A stretch of DNA of 20,162 bases from a virus (IMGVR_UViG_3300040856_002369:1-20162); one strand, 5' to 3'; counted from the stretch's first letter, positions 14,757 through 19,942 are shown. The notes: generated by a model from the letters alone, not told the origin. Made by a program: numbers and translations.

Positions 14757-15408
14757 CTTCTTGTATAACCTCCGCGTCCTCTACATCCCCATCGTCAAGA
14801 ATTGCCATCATGCGCTCTCTGGCTTGGCTCCGCTTGCCTTTGCCCGTGCTAGATAAGTCCACATCGTGCATCAGAGGCTGGTAGTTCTGCTTAAGCTCAT
14901 CCAACGCCTTCATCACCTCTTCCTTCGACATCTGCTCAATAGACCCATGACGGATCTCAGTCTTATTAACGTAGATATCTCCCTGCGCCTGACCCCTGCG
15001 GTACTCGGCTTGAACCGCGGCTGAATACGCGCCAGCATCTAACGCCGCGTCACGGATCCGCTGAAGGTCCCGAAGGTGCCGCTGGTATTCCACGCCATAC
15101 TTCTGGTCCAGTTCCTGTCGGTATTCCCGTATGGCCTTACAAACGTGGGGGCTTATCCGCGGGTTGGTCAGTTCAGAGGCACGAACGTGGGCAGACTTCT
15201 CAGGGTAGCCTGCATTGATCGCCGCCTCCCGCATCGTAATCTGGCCGTCCTTGCTGACTAGCTCACGGACAAACAGTTCTTGCCTGCGGTTTAGCCGCTT
15301 CTCTTTCAGGGGTGGTCTGCCCCGCCGTTTCTCTTGCCGCTCTTCAGGGATAGGGGTGGTCTTCGCGCCAGAGAATACCTTGGCGTAGCGTGATTTCTTC
15401 TCAGCCAT
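14743..15408 (-). CDS. terS: Terminase small subunit (Terminase_2 type)
   Basis: Start chosen at the ATG at 15408 (MAEKKSRYAKVFSG..., 221 aa) because TTGGGAG lies 5 nt upstream; a frame reaching 15468 has no ribosome site. After a basic tail, residues about 45-95 match the small-terminase DNA-binding domain: LNRRQELFVRELVSKDG, then TMREAAINAGYPEKSAHVRA, then LTNPRISPHV. A helical central part follows (YRQELDQKYGVEYQRHLRDL). The C-terminal segment EIRHGSIEQMSKEEVMKALD is typical of marine phage small terminases. The protein would recognise the packaging site and deliver DNA to TerL. It is separated from terL by many early-type genes and is co-transcribed with a VRR-NUC nuclease. Confidence 0.8.
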   Translation of the reverse strand: MAEKKSRYAKVFSGAKTTPIPEERQEKRRGRPPLKEKRLNRRQELFVRELVSKDGQITMREAAINAGYPEKSAHVRASELTNPRISPHVCKAIREYRQELDQKYGVEYQRHLRDLQRIRDAALDAGAYSAAVQAEYRRGQAQGDIYVNKTEIRHGSIEQMSKEEVMKALDELKQNYQPLMHDVDLSSTGKGKRSQARERMMAILDDGDVEDAEVIQEDVPS

Positions 15409-15469
15409 ACGGGCTCCCAATATATGAGTAAGTTCAAGAACCATAAGCTTGGCAGGCCTTAATTTCAAG

Positions 15470-15713
15470 TTCTATATAGTGTTTTTTCCAGAGAAATAAA
15501 AAATATTTTTTTCATTTTTCGCCAGAATATTTAAACCAATTCCTTGATTAACGTTTTGTAGTACACATGGTGTATACCACCGTTACCCCCTCGTTACCCC
15601 CAAAAGTGAGTGTTTATGCGGGCTAGAGACCCAAGGTAACGCGGTAACGCCGGTAACGGCCATTTTTTTTCTTTTTTATTTTTTTATGTTGCTGGGAAAA
15701 ACACTATATAGAA
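15470..15713. repeat. 22-bp inverted repeat pair flanking the GGTAACG words
   Basis: The arms at 15470-15491 and 15692-15713 match at 21 of 22 bases. Each contains AAAAACACTATATAGAA and points outward: the left arm toward terS on the minus strand, the right arm toward the repeats on the plus strand. They may be divergent promoters or ends of a small element. Confidence 0.75.
15581..15657. repeat. GGTAACG iteron-like words
   Basis: CGTTACC occurs at 15581 and 15592 (11-bp step, within CGTTACCCCC). GGTAACG occurs at 15635, 15643 and 15652 (8- and 9-bp steps). The two clusters are in opposite orientation and lie inside the 22-bp inverted repeat. Confidence 0.7.
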
Positions 15714-15777
15714 ACGCTTTTTAACCCTGACCCGTGGTCCGTGGGCCCTGAACCGATAGTACCCGCTAACAAACTAT

Positions 15778-15837
15778 GCGATGAGGCCCTTGAATCACCG
15801 CAAATTTTGCGGCGATGAGGCTCTTGAATCTCCGCAA
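15778..15837. repeat. 26-bp tandem direct repeat (34-bp period)
   Basis: Copies at 15778-15803 and 15812-15837 share GCGATGAGGC, then TTGAATC and CCGCAA, with two mismatches in 26 bases. The 8-bp gap with the flanking bases forms CCGCAAATTTTGCGG, a near-palindrome. The first copy is preceded by TAT, making another TATGCGATG nonamer. Confidence 0.75.
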
Positions 15838-15861
15838 TGCCAACTATTCACGGCCCAAGGG

Positions 15862-15909
15862 CCTATTTCCCATCAAGAAATATCATGATGGAATGCCTAC
15901 TGAAATAGG
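15862..15909. repeat. Nested hairpin
   Basis: Outer arms CCTATTTC (15862-15869) and GAAATAGG (15902-15909) enclose inner arms CCATCA (15870-15875) and TGATGG (15886-15891). The result is one interrupted stem of 14 pairs with a 10-nt loop and a one-sided bulge. Confidence 0.65.
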
Positions 15910-15925
15910 TACTGGAGTGCATATT

Positions 15926-16024
15926 AGTGTAGAAGTGTAGGGAAAACCCTACTACTTTTATATATTCCCTTTCTATCCTTTTCAAATAATCTATTTGTGA
16001 AGAAAAACTCTACACTTCTACACT
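15926..16024. repeat. 15-bp perfect inverted repeat with inner hairpin
   Basis: AGTGTAGAAGTGTAG (15926-15940) is repeated inverted at 16010-16024. Inside, GTAGGG-AAAA-CCCTAC (15937-15952) forms a second, competing hairpin that shares the end of the left arm. The loop is A+T-rich. Confidence 0.75.
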
Positions 16025-16062
16025 GGCATGTGTCGTCAAAAGCGACAGGTGTTGGTTAATTT

Positions 16063-16305
16063 TTAATCAAGTGCCTGTATTTCTTTGGGGATTTCCCCGA
16101 GCAAATGCAGGACGCGTTGCACCATGTGTTGCTGATTGGGAGCGGCTATAGCGAGTTCGAATTGCTGAAGAGCCTGCTTGAGATGGACGGTGGCCGTGCG
16201 AAGATGGTACTTGGAGTTGATTCGGTCGCTGTTGGATGAGGGGGCACGTAGGTTGCCCAAGGTTTGTTCAGCAGCTTCCTGAACGGGGAGGTCTTTGCGT
16301 AGCAT
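16063..16305 (-). CDS. 80-aa helical protein, last gene of seven-gene unit
   Basis: Start chosen at the ATG at 16305 (MLRKDLPVQEAAEQTLGNLR...), with AGAGG 9 nt upstream. The sequence is helical (INSKYHLRTATVHLKQALQQ, then HMVQRVLHLLGEIPKEIQAL), without low complexity, and the frame stays open to 16063. It overlaps the 3' part of the winged-helix frame by 160 nt in another register. In that overlap this frame reads much more like protein. No family is recognised. A short hairpin at 16030-16046 follows, but without a clear T-run. Confidence 0.65.
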   Translation of the reverse strand: MLRKDLPVQEAAEQTLGNLRAPSSNSDRINSKYHLRTATVHLKQALQQFELAIAAPNQQHMVQRVLHLLGEIPKEIQALD

Positions 16306-16481
16306 AGTCGGTTTCCTCTTTTGGTACAGGTTATGAGTTGTTCCTTTTCGAGGTGCGTCAGGATTTTGATGGCCTGTTGGTGGGAGACCTTGAGCCGTGT
16401 AGCGAGTTCCCCGCAGGAGAATTCCTCCCCAGAGGCGTACAGTTGGGTCTCTAGGGTAGACTGGAGGAGTTCTGGGGTCAT
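16146..16481 (-). CDS. Winged-helix DNA-binding protein (C-terminus uncertain)
   Basis: The ATG at 16481 overlaps the upstream stop by 4 nt (ATGA). Residues 1-66 form a convincing winged helix: FSCGELATRLKVSHQQAIKI as helix-turn-helix, then THLEKEQLITCTKRGNRLCY as the recognition helix and wing. It may be a phage transcription regulator. From about residue 67 the sequence turns into Pro/Ser/Thr-rich text (VPPHPTATESTPSTIF), which looks like an out-of-frame reading of the 16063-16305 gene. Either the genes overlap by 160 nt, or a frameshift joins the winged helix to the helical 80-aa frame, or the assembly has an indel near 16290-16320. Confidence 0.55.
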   Translation of the reverse strand: MTPELLQSTLETQLYASGEEFSCGELATRLKVSHQQAIKILTHLEKEQLITCTKRGNRLCYAKTSPFRKLLNKPWATYVPPHPTATESTPSTIFARPPSISSRLFSNSNSL

Positions 16482-16705
16482 TCGTCGTATCCTGAGTACA
16501 GTTCATCGAACAGGAGTTCGGTGATGTCGTTGAGGTCGCTTGTGGTAAACACATCGGTGATGTCTCTGGCCCCGTTTCGGGTTTTGACAAAGACCACGAG
16601 GTCTTCCATTTCGTGCTCCACGGCGTTGTATTGGGCTTGGACATACAGGTCTAAGTAGGTCTCATAGTCCTGAAGGTCGAGCGTGATGGCCCCTGATTTT
16701 GGCAT
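16478..16705 (-). CDS. 75-aa acidic hypothetical protein
   Basis: AAGGAG lies 6 nt before the ATG at 16705, the strongest ribosome site of this unit. The product is acidic (ITLDLQDYETYLDLYVQAQY and SDLNDITELLFDELYSGYDE) and probably alpha/beta. Phage proteins of this size and acidity can mimic DNA or bind host proteins, but no such family is recognised here. It overlaps the winged-helix gene by 4 nt. Confidence 0.7.
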   Translation of the reverse strand: MPKSGAITLDLQDYETYLDLYVQAQYNAVEHEMEDLVVFVKTRNGARDITDVFTTSDLNDITELLFDELYSGYDE

Positions 16706-16715
16706 GGGGGACTCC

Positions 16716-16847
16716 TTATTGACGGCCCATGAACTTGATGGTTTCGCGGGCCTCTTTGAGCTTAGCTCTGGTGCTCATGAGTTCGGCGAAGATGTAGGCG
16801 TTGAACATGAATAAGAGGGCGAATAGGACTACATGGTCTTCTGACAT
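16716..16847 (-). CDS. 43-aa single-span membrane peptide
   Basis: The ATG at 16847 has GGAG 8 nt upstream, and the frame overlaps the end of the coiled-coil gene by 19 nt. Residues about 6-23 form one hydrophobic span (VVLFALLFMFNAYIFAEL), preceded by the acidic start MSEDH and followed by a Lys/Arg-rich helix (STRAKLKEARETIKF). This topology suits an inner-membrane peptide with a short charged tail. Adjacent to a lipoprotein-like peptide and a coiled coil, it could belong to a lysis or superinfection-exclusion set. Function is not assignable from sequence alone. Confidence 0.65.
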   Translation of the reverse strand: MSEDHVVLFALLFMFNAYIFAELMSTRAKLKEARETIKFMGRQ

Positions 16848-17047
16848 AGGTATTTCTCCAGTTGCTCTTTCTCGTGGTTGAGGCATCGGTTTTCGGTTTC
16901 GAGGCGGATTATTTCTTCATCCACCCCAACGATGGCGTCTCGCAGGGCGTCTTTTGCAATGGATCTGGCCAAAGCATTATCGCCCGGGGCGAGGGACGCG
17001 ATTTTTACTAGGGCGTCGGAGAGTTTCTCAGCTAATTCAAGACTCAT
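16829..17047 (-). CDS. 72-aa coiled-coil protein
   Basis: Start chosen at the ATG at 17047 (MSLELAEKLSDALVK...), with TTGGGAG 7 nt upstream; the longer frame would need to cross the lipoprotein gene in another register. The second half is a clear heptad-like coiled coil (VDEEIIRLETENRCLNHEKE, then QLEKYL). No membrane span is present. It overlaps the lipoprotein-like gene by 11 nt at its start and the membrane peptide by 19 nt at its end. Function unknown. Confidence 0.7.
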   Translation of the reverse strand: MSLELAEKLSDALVKIASLAPGDNALARSIAKDALRDAIVGVDEEIIRLETENRCLNHEKEQLEKYLCQKTM

Positions 17048-17186
17048 GCGGCCACTCCCAACTGGCGTCCCCAGTCCCGTGGGCCGTGGCACATCCTGTA
17101 ATGGCACTGACACTGGTGAAAAAGCAAAGGCATATCACGATGTAGATACAAAGTATCGTCACCGGACGGTGTTTTTCGTCACTCAT
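17037..17186 (-). CDS. 49-aa lipoprotein-like peptide
   Basis: ATG at 17186 has AGGAG 8 nt upstream and overlaps the previous stop by 4 nt (ATGA). After a charged start (MSDEKHRP) comes a hydrophobic segment (VTILCIYIVICLCFFTSVSA), then ITGC, which fits a signal-peptidase II lipobox with Cys32 as the lipidated residue. The mature part (CATAHGTGDASWEWPHES) is only 18 residues. Small phage lipoproteins include Rz1-type outer-membrane spanins, but these are usually Pro-rich, so that role is only a possibility. Part of the mature region is encoded by one of the scattered CCACGG repeats. Confidence 0.65.
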   Translation of the reverse strand: MSDEKHRPVTILCIYIVICLCFFTSVSAITGCATAHGTGDASWEWPHES

Positions 17187-17503
17187 GGGGGCGTCTCCTG
17201 TGTGTATTCTTCGTTGAGTAGATAGCCGCTGAGTACCACAAACCCTATCTTATACAGGGCCATGGTCAGATCCTTTTCGGATTCAGCACTCAGAGCGTCG
17301 ATCATGGCGTTGATCACCATGTCGCAGTTTTCGTCGAGGTCTTGATTGACGGGGTCGAGGGCCTCTTGCAGCATACTGAGCCTGAACCGTGGGTCGTCGC
17401 CCAAGAGGTCGTAGAGGTTGTCTAGGCACACTTGCCGGAAGCCGTCGTCGATGGTGGCCTTGTCAATAACCTTGCCCCGTGACACGTTAATCCTGTTTGT
17501 CAT
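17183..17503 (-). CDS. 106-aa hypothetical protein, first gene of seven-gene unit
   Basis: ATG at 17503 is 6 nt after CCTTTGGGGG, a variant of the leader word. The protein is acidic and mostly helical (KATIDDGFRQVCLDNLYDLL, then MVINAMIDALSAESEKDL), with a hydrophobic helix near residues 84-95 that is too short and polar for a clear membrane span. No family is recognised. It leads the 17503-16063 unit, and its leader contains a GTGAC hairpin and a TATGCGATA element shared with the divergent gene at 17582. Confidence 0.75.
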   Translation of the reverse strand: MTNRINVSRGKVIDKATIDDGFRQVCLDNLYDLLGDDPRFRLSMLQEALDPVNQDLDENCDMVINAMIDALSAESEKDLTMALYKIGFVVLSGYLLNEEYTQETPP

Positions 17504-17509
17504 AGTAAT

Positions 17510-17563
17510 CCCCCAAAGGTCTGGTAATCTGTGTGCGTGACCACAGAGTCACCTTATCGCATA
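17510..17563 (-). promoter_or_regulatory. Leader module E (seven-gene unit)
   Basis: TATGCGATA in the minus sense (17555-17563), hairpin GTGAC-TCTGTG-GTCAC (17537-17552), then CCTTTGGGGG (17519-17510), 6 nt before ATG at 17503. TTGCCT lies 16 bp from GATAAG with a TGC extension, a possible sigma70-type promoter. The same nonamer lies 19 nt before the divergent gene at 17582. Confidence 0.65.
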
Positions 17564-17581
17564 CGGGGGGAGATAGGCAAG

Positions 17582-17845
17582 ATGGAGAGGAAACTTTTTT
17601 TGGTTGTGTGGCGTGATGCGTGCGGCGGGAGCAACGTAGGCTGGCGCGACATTGCGGAGGTATGCAATCAAAAGGTAGCGACAGTATGGTCGTGCGGATT
17701 GATTGTGCATGAGGATGATGACCGGTTGGTTATCTGTCCTCACATTATTGTTGAGGATGGTGAGGCCATTGAGGGGGACGCGGAGTTAGCGATTCCGAAA
17801 GACTGGATTGTGTCTAAGCGGGAGTTGTTTGTCGATGAGCAATAG
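17582..17845 (+). CDS. 87-aa hypothetical protein, divergent unit
   Basis: I start at the ATG at 17582 (MERKLFLVVWRDACGGSN...), with GGGGGGAG about 10 nt upstream; an earlier in-frame ATG at 17531 lies in the opposite unit's leader. The N-terminal pattern LFLVVWRDACGG and the beta-rich continuation (ATVWSCGLIVHEDDDRLVIC) resemble a common class of small phage proteins, but I cannot name the family. It overlaps the next gene by 11 nt. Confidence 0.7.
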   Translation: MERKLFLVVWRDACGGSNVGWRDIAEVCNQKVATVWSCGLIVHEDDDRLVICPHIIVEDGEAIEGDAELAIPKDWIVSKRELFVDEQ

Positions 17846-18017
17846 TGAAGAGCGCGACTGGGACGAGTTCTTTGATGAGTGTGATGATCTCGACTTAGAT
17901 TTTGCGGAGGACCGTGACGCGTGGTCCGAGGTCCATGAGAAGTTAAACTTTTACGAAGAGCGGTTGCAGATGATTGAGCGTGCGGTGTTGCGGCTGAAGG
18001 AGAAGGGTGGGGGCTAG
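17835..18017 (+). CDS. 60-aa acidic helical protein
   Basis: Start chosen at the ATG at 17835 (MSNSEERDWDEFFDECDD...), with GGGAG 10 nt upstream. The first half is very acidic (DDLDLDFAEDRDAW), and the second half is a basic amphipathic helix (KLNFYEERLQMIERAVLRLK). It ends convergently with the HNH gene, and the two stop codons share the four bases CTAG. The segment around 17910-17935 contains a CCGTGG-type repeat. Function unknown. Confidence 0.65.
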   Translation: MSNSEERDWDEFFDECDDLDLDFAEDRDAWSEVHEKLNFYEERLQMIERAVLRLKEKGGG

Positions 18018-18511
18018 TCTTCTTCGGGGAAGGAGTTGAGGTGGTAGGAGATTTGTCGGCACCAGAAGTAGAGCTCGCCGTCGTCCATGTTGCCTTTAAC
18101 TTTATTTGCACGTTCGCAGACTAGGCGGATGTTTTCTTTGGTATAGCCGATGCTTGGGTCGATCCGATCTACGCTGATAGAGGTTCCGCGTCTTTCGGCG
18201 CTGTTTGAGTGTTCGCCATCGTTTGCCCACGTCATTGGCATTGAGGTTAGGGCGCAGAGGCCGTGTTGTTTTTTGTAGAGGGCAATGAGGTCTTCCGGGG
18301 TTATCCCAATTTTTTCTTTACGGCGCGTGGCCCGTGATCGGAGATCAATAAAGCGTCGCCGTAGGAGCGTTTCTGGGGATCGGAAAATGCGTCCTTTAGT
18401 CCTAACATTGTCGCAATCTTTGCACATATTAGTGACGCCGTTCTTAGATCTTTTAGAGCGCGTGAATTTATCTTCGGGCTTTTTTTCGCCGCAGGAATAA
18501 CATTGCTTCAT
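18014..18511 (-). CDS. HNH endonuclease with N-terminal zinc finger
   Basis: Start chosen at the ATG at 18511 (MKQCYSCGEKKPEDKF...), with GGGGGAG 6 nt upstream. Residues 4-33 form a CxxC...CxxC zinc finger. Residues about 84-140 form an HNH core: GLCALTSMP, then SVDRIDPSIGYTKENIRLVC with Asp115 and Asp118 in the place of the first active-site residues, then ERANKVKGN. The 165-aa layout matches free-standing phage HNH enzymes, which act as homing endonucleases or assist packaging. The position far from terL and terS favours a selfish homing element. It is last in the 19579-18014 unit. Confidence 0.85.
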   Translation of the reverse strand: MKQCYSCGEKKPEDKFTRSKRSKNGVTNMCKDCDNVRTKGRIFRSPETLLRRRFIDLRSRATRRKEKIGITPEDLIALYKKQHGLCALTSMPMTWANDGEHSNSAERRGTSISVDRIDPSIGYTKENIRLVCERANKVKGNMDDGELYFWCRQISYHLNSFPEED

Positions 18512-18535
18512 CGATCGCTCCCCCAAGCGAAAGAA

Positions 18536-18607
18536 TTAAATCCATCCTAGCTCCATGAGAACAAGGAACAAAACAAAAAGGATGAGGGCTTCACGCCAGT
18601 TTATCAT
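18536..18607 (-). CDS. 23-aa putative membrane micro-ORF
   Basis: A 23-codon frame opens at ATG 18607, overlapping the end of the zinc-ribbon gene by 17 nt, and encodes MINWREALILFVLFLVLMEL plus GWI. This is one hydrophobic span with a short positive N-terminus. Its ribosome site is weak (AGAG further upstream). The frame fills the gap before the HNH ribosome site at 18518-18523. It may be a genuine small membrane peptide or a chance frame. Confidence 0.35.
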   Translation of the reverse strand: MINWREALILFVLFLVLMELGWI

Positions 18608-18761
18608 CTTTTTGCTCTACTTTTATGTAATACGAAACAAAGGCGTCGCAGCTTGAGCAGGTGAGATTTGACTCTATGTCGTAGGTGTCTTCCTCTTCCA
18701 GATCAATATCTCCGCCCCATATTAGCTCGCCGCCGCAATACCAGCAGGTTGTTCTACTCAT
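18591..18761 (-). CDS. 56-aa zinc-ribbon peptide
   Basis: Start chosen at the ATG at 18761, with GGAGG 7 nt upstream and a 4-nt overlap (ATGA) with the nuclease stop. The product has CWYCGGELIW near residue 6 and CSSCDAF near residue 36, separated by an acidic loop (DIDLEEEDTYDIESN). This is a two-CxxC zinc ribbon. Co-translation with the Cas4-like nuclease suggests a partner, but no direct evidence exists. Confidence 0.7.
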   Translation of the reverse strand: MSRTTCWYCGGELIWGGDIDLEEEDTYDIESNLTCSSCDAFVSYYIKVEQKDDKLA

Positions 18762-19579
18762 TCTTCTGCCTCCGTAGATTCTACTTTGTACCAGTGTGAG
18801 CAAGGCTCCGTGGCCCGTGATCCGTGTTTCGTGCAGAACCATTTTCGTTTAGCGACGGGCTTAGCGTGCTTACAGGTTTTGCATTCGACGGAGATGGGTA
18901 GTGAAGTTTCCCCGTGCGGCCAGCAGTGTGGCTTGAAGTTGCAATAGCGGCACTCAAAGGCGAGGGGGTTGTTAGAGACGCGCTTTGCGGAACCGTAGCG
19001 CACAACGCGGTTTGTTTTGGCGAGCAACCGGATGTAGTAGTCGTAGTCAAATTCGATGTGTTCGGCGTGGTACACCGAGGTGTTTTTGTTGTAGGCGATC
19101 ACCCATGACTCGTAGTAACCGGAGAGCCCCATGAGTAGTTGCACTTGTGCGAAGTAGACGGGGTGGCTGTAGTAGACGCCGCGGGTCTTGAAGGCTGTCC
19201 ACTTTTTGTCGTTCATTGATTTAATTTCAAGGATGGCGGGCACAGGGGCTTTTTTATCGGTAGCCATGACCCCGTCGGCGTGGCCTCGCAGGTGCCCTCC
19301 GAACGCTGTATATTCCCACTGCTTTTTGGTTTTAGGATCGACTTCGTAGACAAGGACGCCTGCCTGCTTTAGGTCTTTGACAACCTTCTCTTCGATGTCG
19401 TGTCCGAGTTCAAAGATTCGTAGTACGGCGGCAGGGATGCTTTTTTGGGGATAACCACGAAGGCTGTATTGCAGGGCAGCTTCGCAGGGGTTTCCCACGT
19501 TGCTTGCACCGATGTACGAGCGTCGCTCTCGCTCAGCATTTTTCTCGGTGCCCAGATCGATGGCTTTAATTAAGTCCAT
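18758..19579 (-). CDS. Cas4/RecB-like PD-(D/E)XK exonuclease with Fe-S cysteines
   Basis: This 273-residue protein has the RecB/Cas4 nuclease order: helix with GNPCEAAL (Cys32), IFELGHDIEEKV (His60), LRGHADGVM (Asp102), AILEIKSMNDKKW (Glu118 and Lys120), then YFAQVQLLMGLSGY with the motif glutamine. Cys210, Cys213 and Cys219 (CRYCNFKPHC) complete a four-cysteine site with Cys32, as in Fe-S-containing Cas4 and AddB proteins. A further C-terminal four-cysteine module follows (Cys233, Cys236, Cys249, Cys260), not typical of Cas4. Its role is probably 5'-end resection or recombination in phage replication. No CRISPR array or Cas1 is present. The gene starts a unit with the Zn-ribbon and HNH genes and carries a CCGTGG repeat in its last codons. 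Confidence 0.85.
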   Translation of the reverse strand: MDLIKAIDLGTEKNAERERRSYIGASNVGNPCEAALQYSLRGYPQKSIPAAVLRIFELGHDIEEKVVKDLKQAGVLVYEVDPKTKKQWEYTAFGGHLRGHADGVMATDKKAPVPAILEIKSMNDKKWTAFKTRGVYYSHPVYFAQVQLLMGLSGYYESWVIAYNKNTSVYHAEHIEFDYDYYIRLLAKTNRVVRYGSAKRVSNNPLAFECRYCNFKPHCWPHGETSLPISVECKTCKHAKPVAKRKWFCTKHGSRATEPCSHWYKVESTEAEE

Positions 19580-19621
19580 GTTAAAATGACTCTTGGTCCG
19601 TGGGCCGTGGATAGAACATAG

Positions 19622-19630
19622 TATACGATG
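19622..19630. promoter_or_regulatory. TATACGATG element between divergent genes
   Basis: A variant of the nonamer, 43 nt upstream of the Cas4-like gene (the same distance as in the full modules) and just upstream of the plus-strand 85-aa gene. It lacks the CTTTGGGAG word. Confidence 0.45.
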
Positions 19631-19642
19631 AGGTAGATTTCA

Positions 19643-19900
19643 ATGGTTGGTCCCGAAGGTTTTGATGGCGCAATAATTGGGATTGGATCGGTAGCGACAC
19701 CGGACGGTGATCAAGAGGTACTGGTCTATGACATCCAGAGGATGGTTAGGATTTTGGTGGACAGTGAAGACATGACGCTGGAAGAGGCGCAGGAGTTTAT
19801 TCACTTCAACATTCTAGGCATTTATCTGGGCCAGCCGGGACCTTGTTTTGTGCAGTCGCTGGGGTCGATATTTCCGCAACCCGGGGAGACGATACACTAA
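19643..19900 (+). CDS. 85-aa conserved-type phage hypothetical protein
   Basis: ATG at 19643 has GAGG 9 nt upstream. The sequence follows a pattern frequent in small phage proteins: EVLVYDIQRMVRILVDSEDM, then TLEEAQEFIHFNILGIYLGQ and PGPCFVQ. The middle resembles YD-x(3)-M-x(2)-IL ... MT-x-EEA-x-E-x(4)-NI-x-G-x(2)-G. Function unknown. It diverges from the Cas4-like gene; the 63-bp spacer holds GTATACGATG and a CCGTGG repeat. Confidence 0.75.
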   Translation: MVGPEGFDGAIIGIGSVATPDGDQEVLVYDIQRMVRILVDSEDMTLEEAQEFIHFNILGIYLGQPGPCFVQSLGSIFPQPGETIH

Positions 19901-19901
19901 T

Positions 19902-19942
19902 AAAAAAGCCCCGTTACAGGCCATGACACCTATAACGGGGCT
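19902..19942 (-). terminator. Terminator for a minus-strand unit entering from the right
   Basis: On the minus strand, AGCCCCGTTA ... TAACGGGGCT (10-bp stem, 16-nt loop) is followed by six T residues. It starts 1 nt after the plus-strand 85-aa gene stop; on that strand no T-run follows. Confidence 0.8.

Larger units (their letters stand above)
15409..16062. other. Repeat-rich non-coding block, candidate origin or control locus
   Basis: This stretch of about 650 bp between terS and the seven-gene unit has no convincing gene. It contains a 22-bp inverted repeat pair, five GGTAACG words, a poly-T tract (15662-15687), a 26-bp direct repeat, a nested hairpin and a 15-bp inverted repeat. The density of ordered repeats next to A+T-rich DNA is typical of phage replication origins, but no known origin type is matched. 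Confidence 0.5.

Noticed and set aside
14203-14856. A 217-codon plus-strand frame opposite the nuclease and terS
   Set aside because: Three chained minus-strand genes, two with clear family signatures, occupy this DNA.
15814-15939. A 41-codon plus-strand frame from the ATG in the second 26-bp repeat
   Set aside because: It reads fairly naturally (ending HISVEV), but no ribosome site precedes it and it lies across direct repeats and hairpins that explain the DNA better.
18758-19579. The Cas4-like nuclease as part of a CRISPR-Cas locus
   Set aside because: No Cas1, Cas2, effector or repeat array is present; phages commonly carry such nucleases for recombination.
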